Assembly: GCF_003573695.1 (NCBI RefSeq) | Contig: NC_039362.1 | Span: forward strand, 5,122,088-5,186,087 | Direction of reading: 5' to 3' | DNA: 64,000 nucleotides | Source: Papaver somniferum | Lineage: Eukaryota > Streptophyta > Magnoliopsida > Ranunculales > Papaveraceae | Part shown: positions 12,979 to 24,537 of the stretch, one piece after another | Layout of the letters: each line of letters opens with the position of its first letter | Position numbering within the stretch: position 1 is the stretch's first letter | Program-made: the position numbers and the translations under genes | Notes under the pieces: model-generated | What the model saw: only the letters and a program-made list of their open reading frames with translations | Told to the model about the DNA's origin: nothing | Database searches by the model: none

Positions 12979-13236
12979 GTGAATGTGTTATATCTACTCA
13001 AAATGATAATATTGACAATAATATTTCAGTTTGGAAACCTCCAATTGCTCTGGATAAAGATCAACCTCGATGCTTCTTTTATAAAGCAGTTTATTCCAGT
13101 AGGTGTTGGACTAATTGCTATATGTGAAGGCATGTTCCAAGCAGCAATGAGGGGTGTATCCAATATTATCATTTTGGCTTTAATATCTCTAGAAACAATA
13201 AGACGCAACATAGATTTCATTCCAGAAACTACATAG
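12979..13236 (+). pseudogene. RNase H-like fragment of a LINE (RVT_3 type)
   Basis: An 85-codon frame contains LWIKINLDASF, then a G-V-G-L-I-A-I stretch, G-M-F-Q-A-A and A-L-I-S-L-E-T-I. This is the layout of the plant L1-type RNase H domain (W-x-K-x-N-x-DASF, G-x-G-x-I-x-R-x-x-G, then an acidic helix). Just upstream, in another frame, VWKPP precedes it as expected, so one frameshift is present. The expected AE in the third motif is degenerate (LISLE). It is a short relic with no flanking reverse transcriptase. Confidence 0.55.
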
Positions 13237-13479
13237 AGATAGCAAGAGCGTGGTAGATGCTATTTGAATGTCGATAGAGGTTTTTCATATTCATTCTCAT
13301 TGGATCTAACCGGATATACTTTGAAATTTATATATATTGGTGCTATGATAGGCTCATTCGGATCTGAGATACGTCAATTTCACTGGATATGCTTAATGAT
13401 TTATATAAGTCGATTTCAAGATAAATCTTATTCATGAAATTGTTTGATCTCATTCGAAGCTCGTACTTCTCACACGTAT

Positions 13480-13800
13480 ATTTACAATGTGTTTGTTTTT
13501 TACTGGTTCGGCGTCTGAATCTGACTCGGCTCCTGACTCGATATGAGTCACATGTCAGACCGTTTATTTTTTAGTTTGAGTCAAATCTGACTCGCGAGCT
13601 GAGTCAGACCTAGCCCATGTCTCAGAGAGTTTTGAGTTAGGTAATGAAATGCACTGACTCAAGGAACTAACCTATTAACTCACATATTTTTGAGTTAGAT
13701 GAGTTAGATGTAACCACATATTGAGTTAGATCCAGATGAATCAGATAATTTCAGCCAACCCGAACGAGTCATATTCAGAGGAGTCGGATTAAAAATAAAA
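13480..13800. repeat. GAGTCA-rich, possibly MITE-like segment
   Basis: A roughly 300-bp stretch is dense in GAGTCA/TGACTC. The two ends share an imperfect inverted segment containing CTGAAT(C/A)TGACTCG. It resembles a small non-autonomous DNA transposon, but I cannot define clean terminal repeats or a target-site duplication. A similar GAGTCA-rich patch occurs at 30600-30700. Confidence 0.3.
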
Positions 13801-13899
13801 ATAAATGATTTTAATTGTGTCGATACGCACGAGAAGTTCAAGATAAATATCCACCGTTCAATAAATATCAAAATCTGTATACTACACCTTTGACCGAGA

Positions 13900-14648
13900 T
13901 TCGCTGTCGATATCTTTTATGTAAACCTTTTTTTCTCCTCTCACTTCAACTTTTCCTCTCTCTCGTGTCTGGTATCTCTTTCTCAAGCTCTCGTCTGGTA
14001 TCTCTTCATCAATCGTAACAAACAAAAATAGGAAAAAAAAAATAGAGGGAAGAGTACTAGCAGAGCACACCAATAGCAAATCCTACATCTACAGGTGATG
14101 CACCACCTTCATTAGATGCTTAACATGTTTAAGTTTCTTAGTCAATGGTAATTTTTCTACAAATTTAGTCAGATCTCAGTTTTTACGCTGGATTGAACTC
14201 TAATTAGGGTTTTGATTTATACCTTTTGTCTCATCTTCTGTCGATTTCTTCCTTAGAGATTTGATTTCTAATTAGGGTTTTGATTCCTCATGGTTAGGTT
14301 TTCAGAGTACACGAATTCATCACTGCAATTCGATGGGTGTTGTGCGTTTGTCCGTCTTTTCAATTTGTTTTACTGATTTTTTGTATTTGTTTTTTCAATT
14401 TGAGGGAATATACTGACTGGAGGACCACAAAAGGCTTTCTTTGACTCTTCCCAAATATTGTTTGTACTCAAGGTTTGTTCTGCTTTTACCTAATCATGAT
14501 ACTCATTTGTGCCAATTAGTTATTATTTCTTAAATTTATTTTTCATGTGAGTTTGGTGCTATGGGTTTCTCGTTCAGGGTTCCTTAGACATGCTTTTCTT
14601 TGTAGAGTTAATCAAAAATTTAAATGAAGTGGATGCGAGGTCGGGATG
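13900..14648 (+). other. Leader-like region of an interrupted transcription unit
   Basis: A CT-rich stretch (13920-14010) resembling a plant 5' leader is followed by AATTAGGGTTTTGATT repeats and T-rich, intron-like sequence with possible splice sites (TACTCAAG/GTTTGT near 14470; TTCAG/GGTTCC near 14578). Gypsy copy B is inserted immediately downstream. This may be the 5' part of a host gene split by B. Evidence is compositional only and no long ORF exists. Confidence 0.3.
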
Positions 14649-14653
14649 GGGAT
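14649..14653. repeat. Target-site duplication of gypsy copy B (left)
   Basis: GGGAT, identical to 29017-29021 on the other side of the element. Confidence 0.9.
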
Positions 14654-17600
14654 TGTAGATGGGGCAAAACGATTTGCTGGTTTTTACGGAATTAAGGAGA
14701 CGACCGTATGGAGGAGACTCCTTGAACCGAGCGAAATGTACAACCTCACACAGATGCACTGAAAGAAGGGAGTGCTTTGAATTCGAGAGATAAATCTGTA
14801 GTACTCCGGCCTAAACCAAGACAATGGCCGTTCCAGAGTAAACTCGGTCACAAGAGAGGATGGGTCGATCTGTAGAAGGGAAGCTGAGAAATGTGTGGAA
14901 TCAATGGTAATCAAAGATTGTAGGTGTGTTATGTATTCTGAATGATTGAATCTATGTTGAGAGTGATTACTCAGATGTTGAGTTGTTAATCTCGTGTTGT
15001 CTGTTTGACGTGAGATTCTTGTATATTCAATCATGATTCAGAGACTTATTTATATTGCTGGAATTATAGACACCATGATCCCATGAAGTGTGACAGTTGA
15101 TGGAATCAAAGAGTAGGAAAATGGAAATCGTGTTTGAAACCAGTTGCTCATCATGCAGAGACTTGGTCGATTTTCCATCCTCTACTTTGTTAACTCCTTC
15201 AACTGATTGCACGACTTGCTCACATTCCATCGTGTGTATGAACACACATGTTGTAGACCACCAGAACAAAACCTTAGTTAATATCCCCCCATGTGACACG
15301 ATTGACGTCTCGTGGTTAATTAGTCAATTGTTGACTTTATGACTTTATGGGACGATGAGTCCCTGTATTTGCTGAGTTGAACATGATCTTGCAAAATGTC
15401 CTGAGACTCATGAATTGAACGTTCCTGTTGAGACAGAGGTATGATAGTTAAGGTGATCAAGTATTTCTCATTCGATGAATTGTTGAATATTGATAATTGA
15501 ACCAATATTCCTTGGTTTGAGCAGATGTTGCTCATTTGATAAATTATTGGTAGCGTGACCAAGATAAAATATTAATTTAAAATGCTAGTAATTGAACCGA
15601 GCATAATTAATAAAAGTACTGATCATGAGATCGCCGTAAAGTTATTGGTGTTTGAATCTGGAATTATGATCCTTGGACTCAGAAACCCTAATTCGATCAA
15701 TTGATGACCAATTGATGGGTTATTTGAAAATTAACCATAGGATGAAGGAGGGACCGGCTACATGGGATCATGTATCGGCCATGTAGCGCCCATATGCTCG
15801 TGTGAGCAAATACCAAGGTCTCTTGAAGAGTTGCTGATTTGTTGATGAAAGAATGATTAAATGCTAGTTTAATCATTTATTAGAAAAATGCTCATCTGAG
15901 CCTTAGGTGATAAAACCTAATTATGAAGAGATGAGGGACCGAACGAGGGGTCATGAAACCGTCCCTGGATGGTCACGGGATCGAATGACGATCGCTCTAT
16001 GAAAATTCCAAAATTATTTGGAAGAGTATTGGACCTAATACGTGCAATTGCGCAAATTAGGTTAATTCATGAAAATATGTGGGACCGGCTCCGTGCGAGC
16101 CAAAGAGCCAACCTTGGTTGGTCAAGGTAACATGATCACGTCGTCAAAACGTCCGTATCTCAGTACTAAGAATTTTGGTATTTTCTGGCGTGCGTTTGAG
16201 CAACCATTTGAGAAAATATGACAAAATCAGGGTTTTGCTGAAACTGGGGAAACTTCATGAGATGAAGGAAAATAATTATAAAATGAAGGAATGATGAAGC
16301 GTGGGATCGCTGAGGCCAAGGCATGGCCAGCCGGTCAGTAACCACGGTCCCATGGTGCCTTTCCTAATTTTATATTATTTTTTTATGATTTTATGAAAAT
16401 ATCATGAAATCAAGGAGTTTGTTGAAATTAAGGAGTTTCCTTGAAGTGAAGGAGTTTCCATGGGATCAAGGAAACAAATAATATGATAATAATAAAATAA
16501 GGGCGTGTGGGACCGGTTTTGAGCATGGTCGGCCGGCTGGGGCCCGGTCTCGTGCTTTTCCCTAATTTTATGTAATTTTTGTGCATTATGTCCATGATTT
16601 GAAGGAATTTTCGTAATTTGAGAGAAATACCATGAAATCAAGGAATTTCATGGGATCAAGGAAACTTAAAATAATAATGATAAAATAAAGGGACGTGTGG
16701 GACCGGCTAGGCCATGGTCGGCCGGCTGGGGCCCGGTCCCACGAGTTTCCCTAATTTTATATTATATTTTTCATGGTTTTATGAAAATACCATGAGATTA
16801 AGGAGTTTTCATGAGGTTAGGGAAATATTAATAAAATAATAAGGAACCATGCGGTGTGGGGCCGGACTGGATCAAGGCATGGCCGTTTGGCCAATAAACA
16901 CGGCCCCACGACATTTTCCCAATTTTATATTATTTCTTTGGTGCGAAGGAAACACCATGAAACATAAGAGTTTCCTCAAAACGAAGGATATTTGTTCAAA
17001 TGAAAGGATTTTCATAAGTTCATCGTTTATTATTTTGAATATGATCATCGTTTCTTTTCTTTTCTTTTCTCAAAACAAAGTCCCAGTCCCCCAGCGCCTT
17101 GGCCAATATTTTATTATTTATTATTTTCTTTTCTATTTTGCATAGGTTCATCGTTTCATCGTATTTTGAAATAATCGTTCGTGCGTTCAGGTGATTGTTA
17201 GTGCATCATCGTCGAGTACACTTGCATATTTTGAGTCGGAGCTTACTCGAAGGTAACTCAGACGCCCGTATGTTGAATATTTATTACTAACCCATGGAAT
17301 TCTGCTGGGAAGAACCATAGATTGAAGTAACGAAATATTACGAAAATATTTGAATATTTTCAAAAATTCAGTGGATGAATCCAAGAATTAGGAATAATTA
17401 ATTGATGGCTCTATACTAGTACGATCGTCTAGGAGAATTAATTATTATGAGCGACATGAGCTAGTTGAAGCATCATATCCTTTATATAGTCAGGGAAAAC
17501 TGTTGTTTGTATCCTGAAGACATTATTGCTCTATACTAGCAGGCAAGCTGTCTAGGAGCCGTCCAATCTCGTGATTCTATATAGAAGTAATTACTGAAGT

Positions 17601-17793
17601 GTTCAGTATTCATGAGATATGTTGTTGCCTAGCCGAGAGACTACATATCTGCATGTACTCTGAGAGACAGTATTCTCAGTTAGAGATTCGATGAGAGACC
17701 CGTGTCTCGATACTCGCGTCTGATTGCTGGATCAAAAGTTCGTATAATTATGGATTTACGATTTTAGCCTTTGTCGAAAATCCACCATCTACA
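14654..17793 (-). repeat. 3' LTR of gypsy copy B
   Basis: 3140 bp, with TG...CA ends. It contains a series of GC-rich inverted-repeat modules (hairpins near 16300-16353, 16505-16553, 16693-16743 and 16853-16912) in AT-rich spacers. A local rearrangement at about 17010-17085 removed the left arm of the fifth module. Open frames of 80-116 codons inside recur in the other LTRs and look like chance frames. Confidence 0.92.
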
Positions 17794-18094
17794 TTAAGTC
17801 CCCTGCTTAGTGAGGAACAGTCGTGTTCTTCAGTCAGCATTAAATGGTGATTTTCCGGTTATAACAATATAAGTAATTGAAATTAATCGTAAGTTAAGAC
17901 GTTACCGGATTTCTGATAGTACGAGCAAACCACGACTTGAATGAAGACCCAGTGGCATGATTGAGCATCGTCTAATGGGCATAAATTGGTGTTGAACCGC
18001 TGATTTGGACAACGGGACCTTGGTCGTTTAGGATTCGCGAGGTGGGCCCAATAAGGAAATCCTTGTGCAATTAGGTTTTGGAAATAAAATTTGA

Positions 18095-18103
18095 TATAAA
18101 AGG
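18095..18103 (+). promoter_or_regulatory. TATA box of the antisense PMD gene (copy B)
   Basis: TATAAAAGG, about 150 bp upstream of a conserved splice donor and about 300 bp inside the 3' LTR edge. The same TATAAAAGG is present at the equivalent antisense position in copy C (57374-57382), with similar flanks. Confidence 0.65.
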
Positions 18104-19068
18104 GAATTAATCCCCCTTTTTTTTACTTCACCTAAACCGACCACCACCTTCATCACGCCTTCATCACCTTCACGCCAGGGAGGAAGAAAATTTTCGCCGG
18201 AGTTTCCAGCGCCGCCAACCGTCGCCGCCACCGTCCGACGCTGACCAGGTACAAATTTTTTTTTTTTTTTTTGAAGTTCATAAGAGTTCCATGAAGTGAT
18301 CATGATTGGGTTATATATACATGTGCATATACATGAGTGTGAGTTTTGTTGAAAAACTCCTTTTTCTTTGAAAACGTATGTTCGTTTGATCGTTAGTTTA
18401 AGAAACTAATAAAAATCCCTGATTTAGGAGAGATTTTTTTTTTATACATAGACCTAGGTCCAGTGATAAAACTTTTTTTATGAGCTTTCATGAGAACCAA
18501 GGTTTTATCATAAAAGGAATGAACTTTCACTAAACCGAAATAAACCCTCGTTTTAAAGAATGACGATAACACGAAGGAAAAGATTTTTTTTATATAAGAT
18601 CGTGATCTGTCTACGAAAAATATCTTTGTATACAAAACCGTGACATGCTCACGGAATTTATTTTTTTACGTGAGTTATTGTTCATGCTTTTGTAAACATA
18701 TATTTTCAAAAACCCAAGTTTGATTTTGAGTAATATTCAAAGTAAACAATTATTTATGATAAAATAATGTTTTAGTTTTCATAATTCCATGGTGAATGTT
18801 CACACAGTATAAATGTTCATGATTTTATGGAAATCTGAGTTTCGTTCGTTTTTTGTAGGTTTCGAAGAGACGAACGATTTTTGAGGTGTTTAACTCTCGC
18901 ATTACTATCACTATTGTTAGTGGAATCGTGAAAAGGTAAGAGTTAAGAATTACCATTTTGTAGATGCTAGTATTTCCATTTGCATGATTCAATCATATTG
19001 TTGAATTTTATATCTGGATGATGTACTGAAGTAGAATGCAGTGTGAATTTTACAGCTACTCCGCAAAG
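18104..19068 (+). other. 5' untranslated region with two introns, antisense PMD gene (copy B)
   Basis: I read a leader exon ending CTGACCAG/GTACAAA at 18248. Intron 1 runs 18249-18858 and ends TTTTTTGTAG. A second leader exon follows (18859-18935, ending GAAAAG/GTAAGA). Intron 2 runs 18936-19055 and ends TTTTACAG. The coding exon then starts at 19056 and the ATG is at 19069. Donors and acceptors at the same places exist in copy C. An in-frame upstream ATG at 19036 lies inside the predicted intron 2, so I prefer 19069. Confidence 0.55.
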
Positions 19069-22000
19069 ATGTCCAACTTCCATGCTAATGACGCTTCGAG
19101 AGATGAGATGTGCGTTGATGATGATATCTCCAGAGATGAAACATGTATGGATGAGACTTCTGTTGGCAAAGAAGAGGATGAAGCCCCTGGAATTAAGAAT
19201 GTCCCGAATGTGGATGATGCATTTTTTGAGGTTCAGAAGGAAGCTGAAAAACATCTCAAATCTCCAGCGTATCGTCTTCTGATAAATCCCAGAAATGTTA
19301 CTCAGAAGAAATTGGTGACTCCTAAGACAGTGATCCGGTTTTGCCTTGAACGAGGGATCTTCTTTGCATCAATCATAGAGTTTAAGCTTTCTCGACGACC
19401 TTTGGAAAAATTCTCTGGATGGGCAAGACATATGCTGGGTTTCCCTCATGTCAGGGTTATCCTCGATCAGGCGCAAGTGACGAGAGCTATTCAGGCTTCT
19501 GGAGACTTATTCATTTTTCATGATGCGAGAGGTATTTTGGCTCTACTTGCTCATTGGTGTATTCCCACTCACACCTTCATATGTATATGGGGAAAGTTTA
19601 CCATTACCTTAGAGGATGTGGCTGCTTTGATGCATCTCCCAATCACGGGCAATCTCCCTGGGGATCTTTCAGATGAGGAGACTGCAGTTTCTAACATCTT
19701 GACAGCTGCAATGGCGGAAGTGAATAAGGCGTTTGGCAGTAAAGGATGCTATGCTCACTGGTTGACACGCTGGTGGCCAAAAGACGAGGTTTCTGATAGT
19801 CCCATCGAAGATATGTTACCCATTGCTGCTTTCTTATGTTTATGGCTGTCCAGAGACATATTTGAAGACAGTGGAAACTTGTTGAAGCCCTTCGTGATCC
19901 CCTTTGCTATCAAGATGGCTCAATGTGAGCAACTCCCGATAGGTAGCTTATTCCTGGGTTCTTTGTATTCTAACTTGGACTCTTTGATAATAGACTGCAA
20001 TGTGTCGAATGGCTTTATGAAGATTGAGTGTTATGCCAACACGATGTTACTTAAAGATTTGGTGTGGGAATACTTCAAGAACTATGCACCTACTCCACGT
20101 AATATTTTGCAAGGACCGAATGTTGATGCTCGTCACATCTTCTCTGTGAAAGATAATGCCAGGATCATGCGCTGGTCTACAAAGCAGCCCCGGTCTAAAG
20201 CACGCCTCATTGATGTGTTAGATGATGCATCTGAGTTCAACTTCCGCCCGTGGGTGTCAGTTCCTTCTTATGTTTCTCAGCCGACAATTTTCAATACTGG
20301 AGAGAGTGTGGCTCTGACGTCTCGTACGAATCTGAATGATGGCGAGAGATCTTTCATGTTGAGTTGCACCCCTAGTCATTTGCTATCGTCCATGTATGGA
20401 GAGTTTTCAGTGGAGGAATATAACATTGATATGGCGGCTCGACAGATGGGTATGGATCAGTGTGTTTCAACCATGCGGAGAAGGAAGCCATCAGTTGAGC
20501 AGCTTATGACTCATTTGGACCATACTCATGTGGAAGGAAGTAATTACTGGTTTCCTTGCTCCGAGAGATTTGCGTATGTAACTCCAGGTTATGTAGACTT
20601 TTGGGATCAACAACTTGAGCGGTTGTATGAATTCGTGATGGTGGGTCAGCCTCCAGTGAAGGATCCCCCTTCTACTGAGATGATTTCCGGTCGACCAAGA
20701 TTGAAGTATCTCTCTGGTGATAAACGAAAATCGTCTCCAGGATGTTCTCAGGTATGTTTCTTCATATAATCTTCATGAAATTATGAGAACGGTATTCTAA
20801 TTATGTTACTGAATTTTACCACAGGATGGGCGTAATGTAAGACCTCGAATCCGTGTAGATTTCTCAGAAACTGAAGCGATTGTTCACGGCGGAGAAGGAA
20901 GGAACAAAAGTTATAAGTTTTTACCTAATACCGTAAAGTCCCCAGTTGGTTATTTGGTGAGTTCTCAGCATTTCCCTTATTGTGACTTTTCTCGCCCGCA
21001 TTATTAGGATCATGAAACCAATGTTGTTATTCCGTTGCATAATTTTACTCCATCAAGTATCGACGGTCTTCGGTTTTCTGCTACTGAGAAAACAATTCCT
21101 GATTTGAGCGATGAAGAAGAGCCGTAAGTATTTCTTCGCATATTCAATTATGATGCTTTATACATAAAATGTTGATTGTTGAGGATGTATCCAGGAGGAT
21201 GTCGTCATGGAGACGGAGAGTGCTGATACCCTGCCATCCTCTGAGAATAGAGACGAAAGCACTTCCAAATATTCGGAGCCGAATAGAAGTAATGAGCCTT
21301 TTGTCGTTAACACGGACTATACCAATTCCTTGAATACTTCGGAGACCCCCCAAGTAAGTACATGTCATGTATCCTCTTCATAAAAGTATGAAAGTTCTGA
21401 TTTGTGAACGAATGAATGATAATCCATGTGTATACACAAAAAACTTAGTCGAAATTCGTCGTCAGAAAATTCAGAACTCAGTTCTTTAGCAAAAACGCCG
21501 TTAAACCTTCATCTGGAGTCGGATTTTCATGATCTGCATATGCATATTCAAGCCCGGAAAATTTCTAAGCTTTAGCAAAGAAGATTTTTAAGTTTTGAGC
21601 ACGTTCATGACCTGAAAAAGGCGAAACAGTAAACTTCCAGGAGACTTTCAGAACTTTTTCAGATGGTATGTTGCTCAATATTTTGACCACATCTCCTTGC
21701 TTGTTCATCGGATTGTCATGAAATTTTGACAAGATGTAGAGGACATCCGTACGAAGAGAATGGTATATAACCATTCTCATATTCCTTGTATATTGATCCC
21801 AGTTCGTCTTTTAGTACAAAGCAGAGTACAGTTTTTTTCAGACGAGGTTACTGTAAAACGTATTTTCATGACTTTCATGCTATTTGCTCGTGTCTTGGGT
21901 GTATAATGATAAAATTTAATGATGTTGCATTGATTGTATACTATATTTTATAATCTCACTTGGTTTCATGCTTAAATGACTCTAACCTCATGTAATCTTC

Positions 22001-22752
22001 GTATTAGGTGTCAAATACCGAAGTTGAGGATATTGAAACCAATGAGGATAACTCGAACTACCCTGGAGTTATTGATGAAGAGACAACCATCCCTTCACTT
22101 AAGGGCCATGAGAAGGTTTTCAATGAAGTTATGGAAAACCAGATTGTTGCTGCTTCAATGATAGAAGAAACCGAAACACCAGTAGTGAATACTGAAGAAA
22201 CTGTTGCCCCGATTGTAGAAGCTGCTCCAGTAATTGAGAACCGTATAGTGGTGCATGAATATCCAAGTGCAGGAGTTGCTTTTGATCCTCCATTTGATGC
22301 TTCACTCCCTATCATGAACTAGTTGGTGGATTAAGGGTTCCCATTGGATATGCAGCTTGTACGAGAAAATATGGAAGAAGTTTGGTCATCTGATTGTTGA
22401 CATGGATCCTGGACGTGCTTATGCTTTAACAATGCAAGTAGGTATTATCTTGTGTGTCGTAAGTGATATATGCACTAGGTCCAGAAATACTATGACTCCA
22501 GATATACTCTTTGATTGGGAGTTTAACTTCGAGAATTCAGAAAGACTTGGCTTCAATGTGAAGTGGCTTCGTAAGCAAATGAACGTTATCAAGGACTCAT
22601 GTGAGAACAACATACCCTTTCCCAATGATGTTGTGATGGATAAAGAAGACAAGATTGCCAGACTGGCTGAAGAGTTGAACAAGGAGAAGGCGGCTTTGCA
22701 GGTCTTGAAGGATGCAGAGGAGCGAAAATCCTTTTTTGCTGATTTTCATTGA
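19069..22752 (+). CDS. Plant mobile domain (PMD) protein gene, antisense in gypsy copy B
   Basis: The large exon (19069-20751, 561 codons) encodes an acidic N-terminus and then the PMD (PF10536 type) at about residues 155-350. Its hallmark is HWCIPTHTF followed by W-G-x-F-T-I-T-L-E-D-V and LPITG at residues 162-194, then LTRWWPKDE and PIAAFLCLWLSRD. Further exons I read: 20825-20956 (44 codons), 21008-21123, 21195-21353 (53 codons, acidic) and 22008-22752. All introns start GT and end AG. Two problems show it may be inactive or mis-modelled: the exon 3/4 join is out of phase, and a stop at 22320 plus a frame change precede the C-terminal coding block. PMD proteins such as Arabidopsis MAIN and MAIL1 are nuclear and act in gene regulation and transposon silencing; any such role here is inference. 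The gene runs opposite to gag and ends convergently with it. Confidence 0.75.
22357..22752 (+). CDS. C-terminal block of the antisense PMD gene (copy B)
   Basis: About 131 codons beginning around YEKIWKKFGHLIVDMDPGRAY and ending in a Lys/Glu/Leu-rich, probably coiled-coil segment (KIARLAEELNKEKAALQVL). The same block is conserved in copy C at 52522-52986 on the minus strand with mostly conservative changes, which argues that it was translated. In both copies it lies one frame away from the preceding acidic exon, so a splice or an indel that I cannot place must join them. Confidence 0.5.
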   Translation: MYEKIWKKFGHLIVDMDPGRAYALTMQVGIILCVVSDICTRSRNTMTPDILFDWEFNFENSERLGFNVKWLRKQMNVIKDSCENNIPFPNDVVMDKEDKIARLAEELNKEKAALQVLKDAEERKSFFADFH

Positions 22753-23127
22753 TTTCCCTTTCATAATCTCTTGAAATTCTGAACTTCTGAGAGATGTTGG
22801 TTTTTATTTGGGTTTTGATATTAGCTGGTTTTGGATTGGTAGATGGTTAAGGATTTTCTTTTGGATTTGATATAGATTTTCTTTTAAGAAATATGAACTG
22901 AATTTTGATAAATTGCTGAATTCAAATATTGATTGCAAGTATTGAAAACGTTTTGGAGGAATTGAAATGCAATGAAAGAAAATCCTAAATGCCAAATCCA
23001 AACGTCGTGAATGCTCAAACGCCCAGTACCTCAAATGTCTAATAATTTCAGACGAACGCCTTAAGTCAATTCTCATTAATTACTGGCAGGGTTCTGCCGT
23101 CTGTGTTGATTAATTTGTAGTATCCTC

Positions 23128-24330
23128 AGACATCCCACAAGTGATTGTAAAGAAAAGGTTGAATCAGGAGAACTCAACTTGGGGACTGAAGGAGTAAACA
23201 GAAACCCCCTTCCAGTCCGAACCTTTACTATCTATGAACCTCCCGTCAAAGAAGCAGTTCAATCCTTAATTGAGCATGTCTGCGAATTGCTATACTTATC
23301 AAAATCTCAAAGGAAAGACATGTTTGTTGCATTAAACCACATCGTTTCAGGCAAGCGTCTGTTTATTCAAGAGAAACTCACTGAGCCTCCAGCAACGGAC
23401 AAAGAAATGTATGACTGGGGATTGCTCACCACAGTGCACATCAAAAGAAACGAGTTCAAGAGAGCATTTGTTGATGTCGGCACTACCGTCAACATCATCC
23501 CTTTGAAAACTCTCAGAGCCGCTGGCATTATTCGACAGGAAGCTACTCATGCCCCCATGGCAATCAGAGATCACGAAGGAGTTTCCAGAGATGCGCATGG
23601 CCACGTCATCCTCAAAGTCAAAGAAAATTTGGTATGCACTGAGACCAAGTTTTACATAATCCGAGAAGATCCAAGATATGATATGATTCTTGGACGCACA
23701 TGGATTCATGATGGGAAGGTGACACTGACACCTTCAATTACACATCTCTCTGCTGAAGAAACCTCTGACTCGGAGGAAGAAAAAGAAGATATCTCACCAT
23801 TTGAGTATCTGGAGGAGGTCAAAGCCTTGACAGAACTTACACAAAAGCCTGAGGAACATCCAAACGCTTTCGTTAAGATATTTCGCACTCAGGCAAGTCT
23901 TATTCCTTCTCATGTGCCCATATCGTCAGTTTTCAAATATGCTTATTTGGTCCAAGGGCTTCACTCCACAAACAATTTAGCAATTGCAAAATGCTATGAG
24001 TGGATAATCTCTCCACAACAATATTTCACCCAATGGTTGGGTCCATAATCTATTCAAGTTGATCATCCAATCAAAAGATTCATTTCGGAGGATGTAGCTA
24101 AGCATGACAGACATTATGAAGGATACTCCTTTCTGCACGAGTGTCCATATGTGCCACAATCATGGAATCTCATCACACGAGGAATTCCGAATCAACAGAA
24201 GATATTCAAGGCGCGATCGACGAAACCTAACAAATTTCATGAAGGAGTCATGGTTCTCAAAGCAGTTCAACGCGGTCTTCAGTCTACAAGAAACTCCAAT
24301 TGGGAAGGACCATTTATGGTTGTTAAATCT
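23128..24330 (+). pseudogene. Protease-like region plus integrase C-terminal tail, inverted (copy B)
   Basis: The longest frame (23179-24048) contains a retroviral-type aspartic protease-like segment: FVDVGTTVNIIPLKTLRAAGI (D99, G101), then AIRDHEG and YDMILGRTWIH. The acidic Ser/Glu-rich tail follows. Around 24190-24330 another frame reads KARSTKPNKFHEG and NWEGPFMVV, the end of a gypsy integrase. In copy C the same block lies on the same strand as gag; here it lies on the opposite strand. Left junction TATCCTC/AGACATCCC near 23128; right junction AAATCT/ATGAAAGC at 24330/24331. I infer a 1.2-kb inversion inside copy B, which separates gag from protease. Confidence 0.75.
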
Positions 24331-24537
24331 ATGAAAGCGACAATGCCGAGGATTTTCCATGGCCTCTTCAGTTGGTTCCTTCTTGACATACGGCAACTTG
24401 ATTGCACCATCTTGAATCCAGGCATCCAGCAATTTGATAACTTCTTCAATGGAGCAGGGGAAATAAAGTGCTTATGGATCTTCCGTGTGTTGAGGAGGAG
24501 ATTGCACGTTATCCTTCTTTTGCGCCTTTAAAGGGGT

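Noticed and set aside
15097..15342. 81-codon frame conserved at 26262-26507
   Set aside because: Same LTR position in both LTRs of copy B; no domain and antisense to the element.
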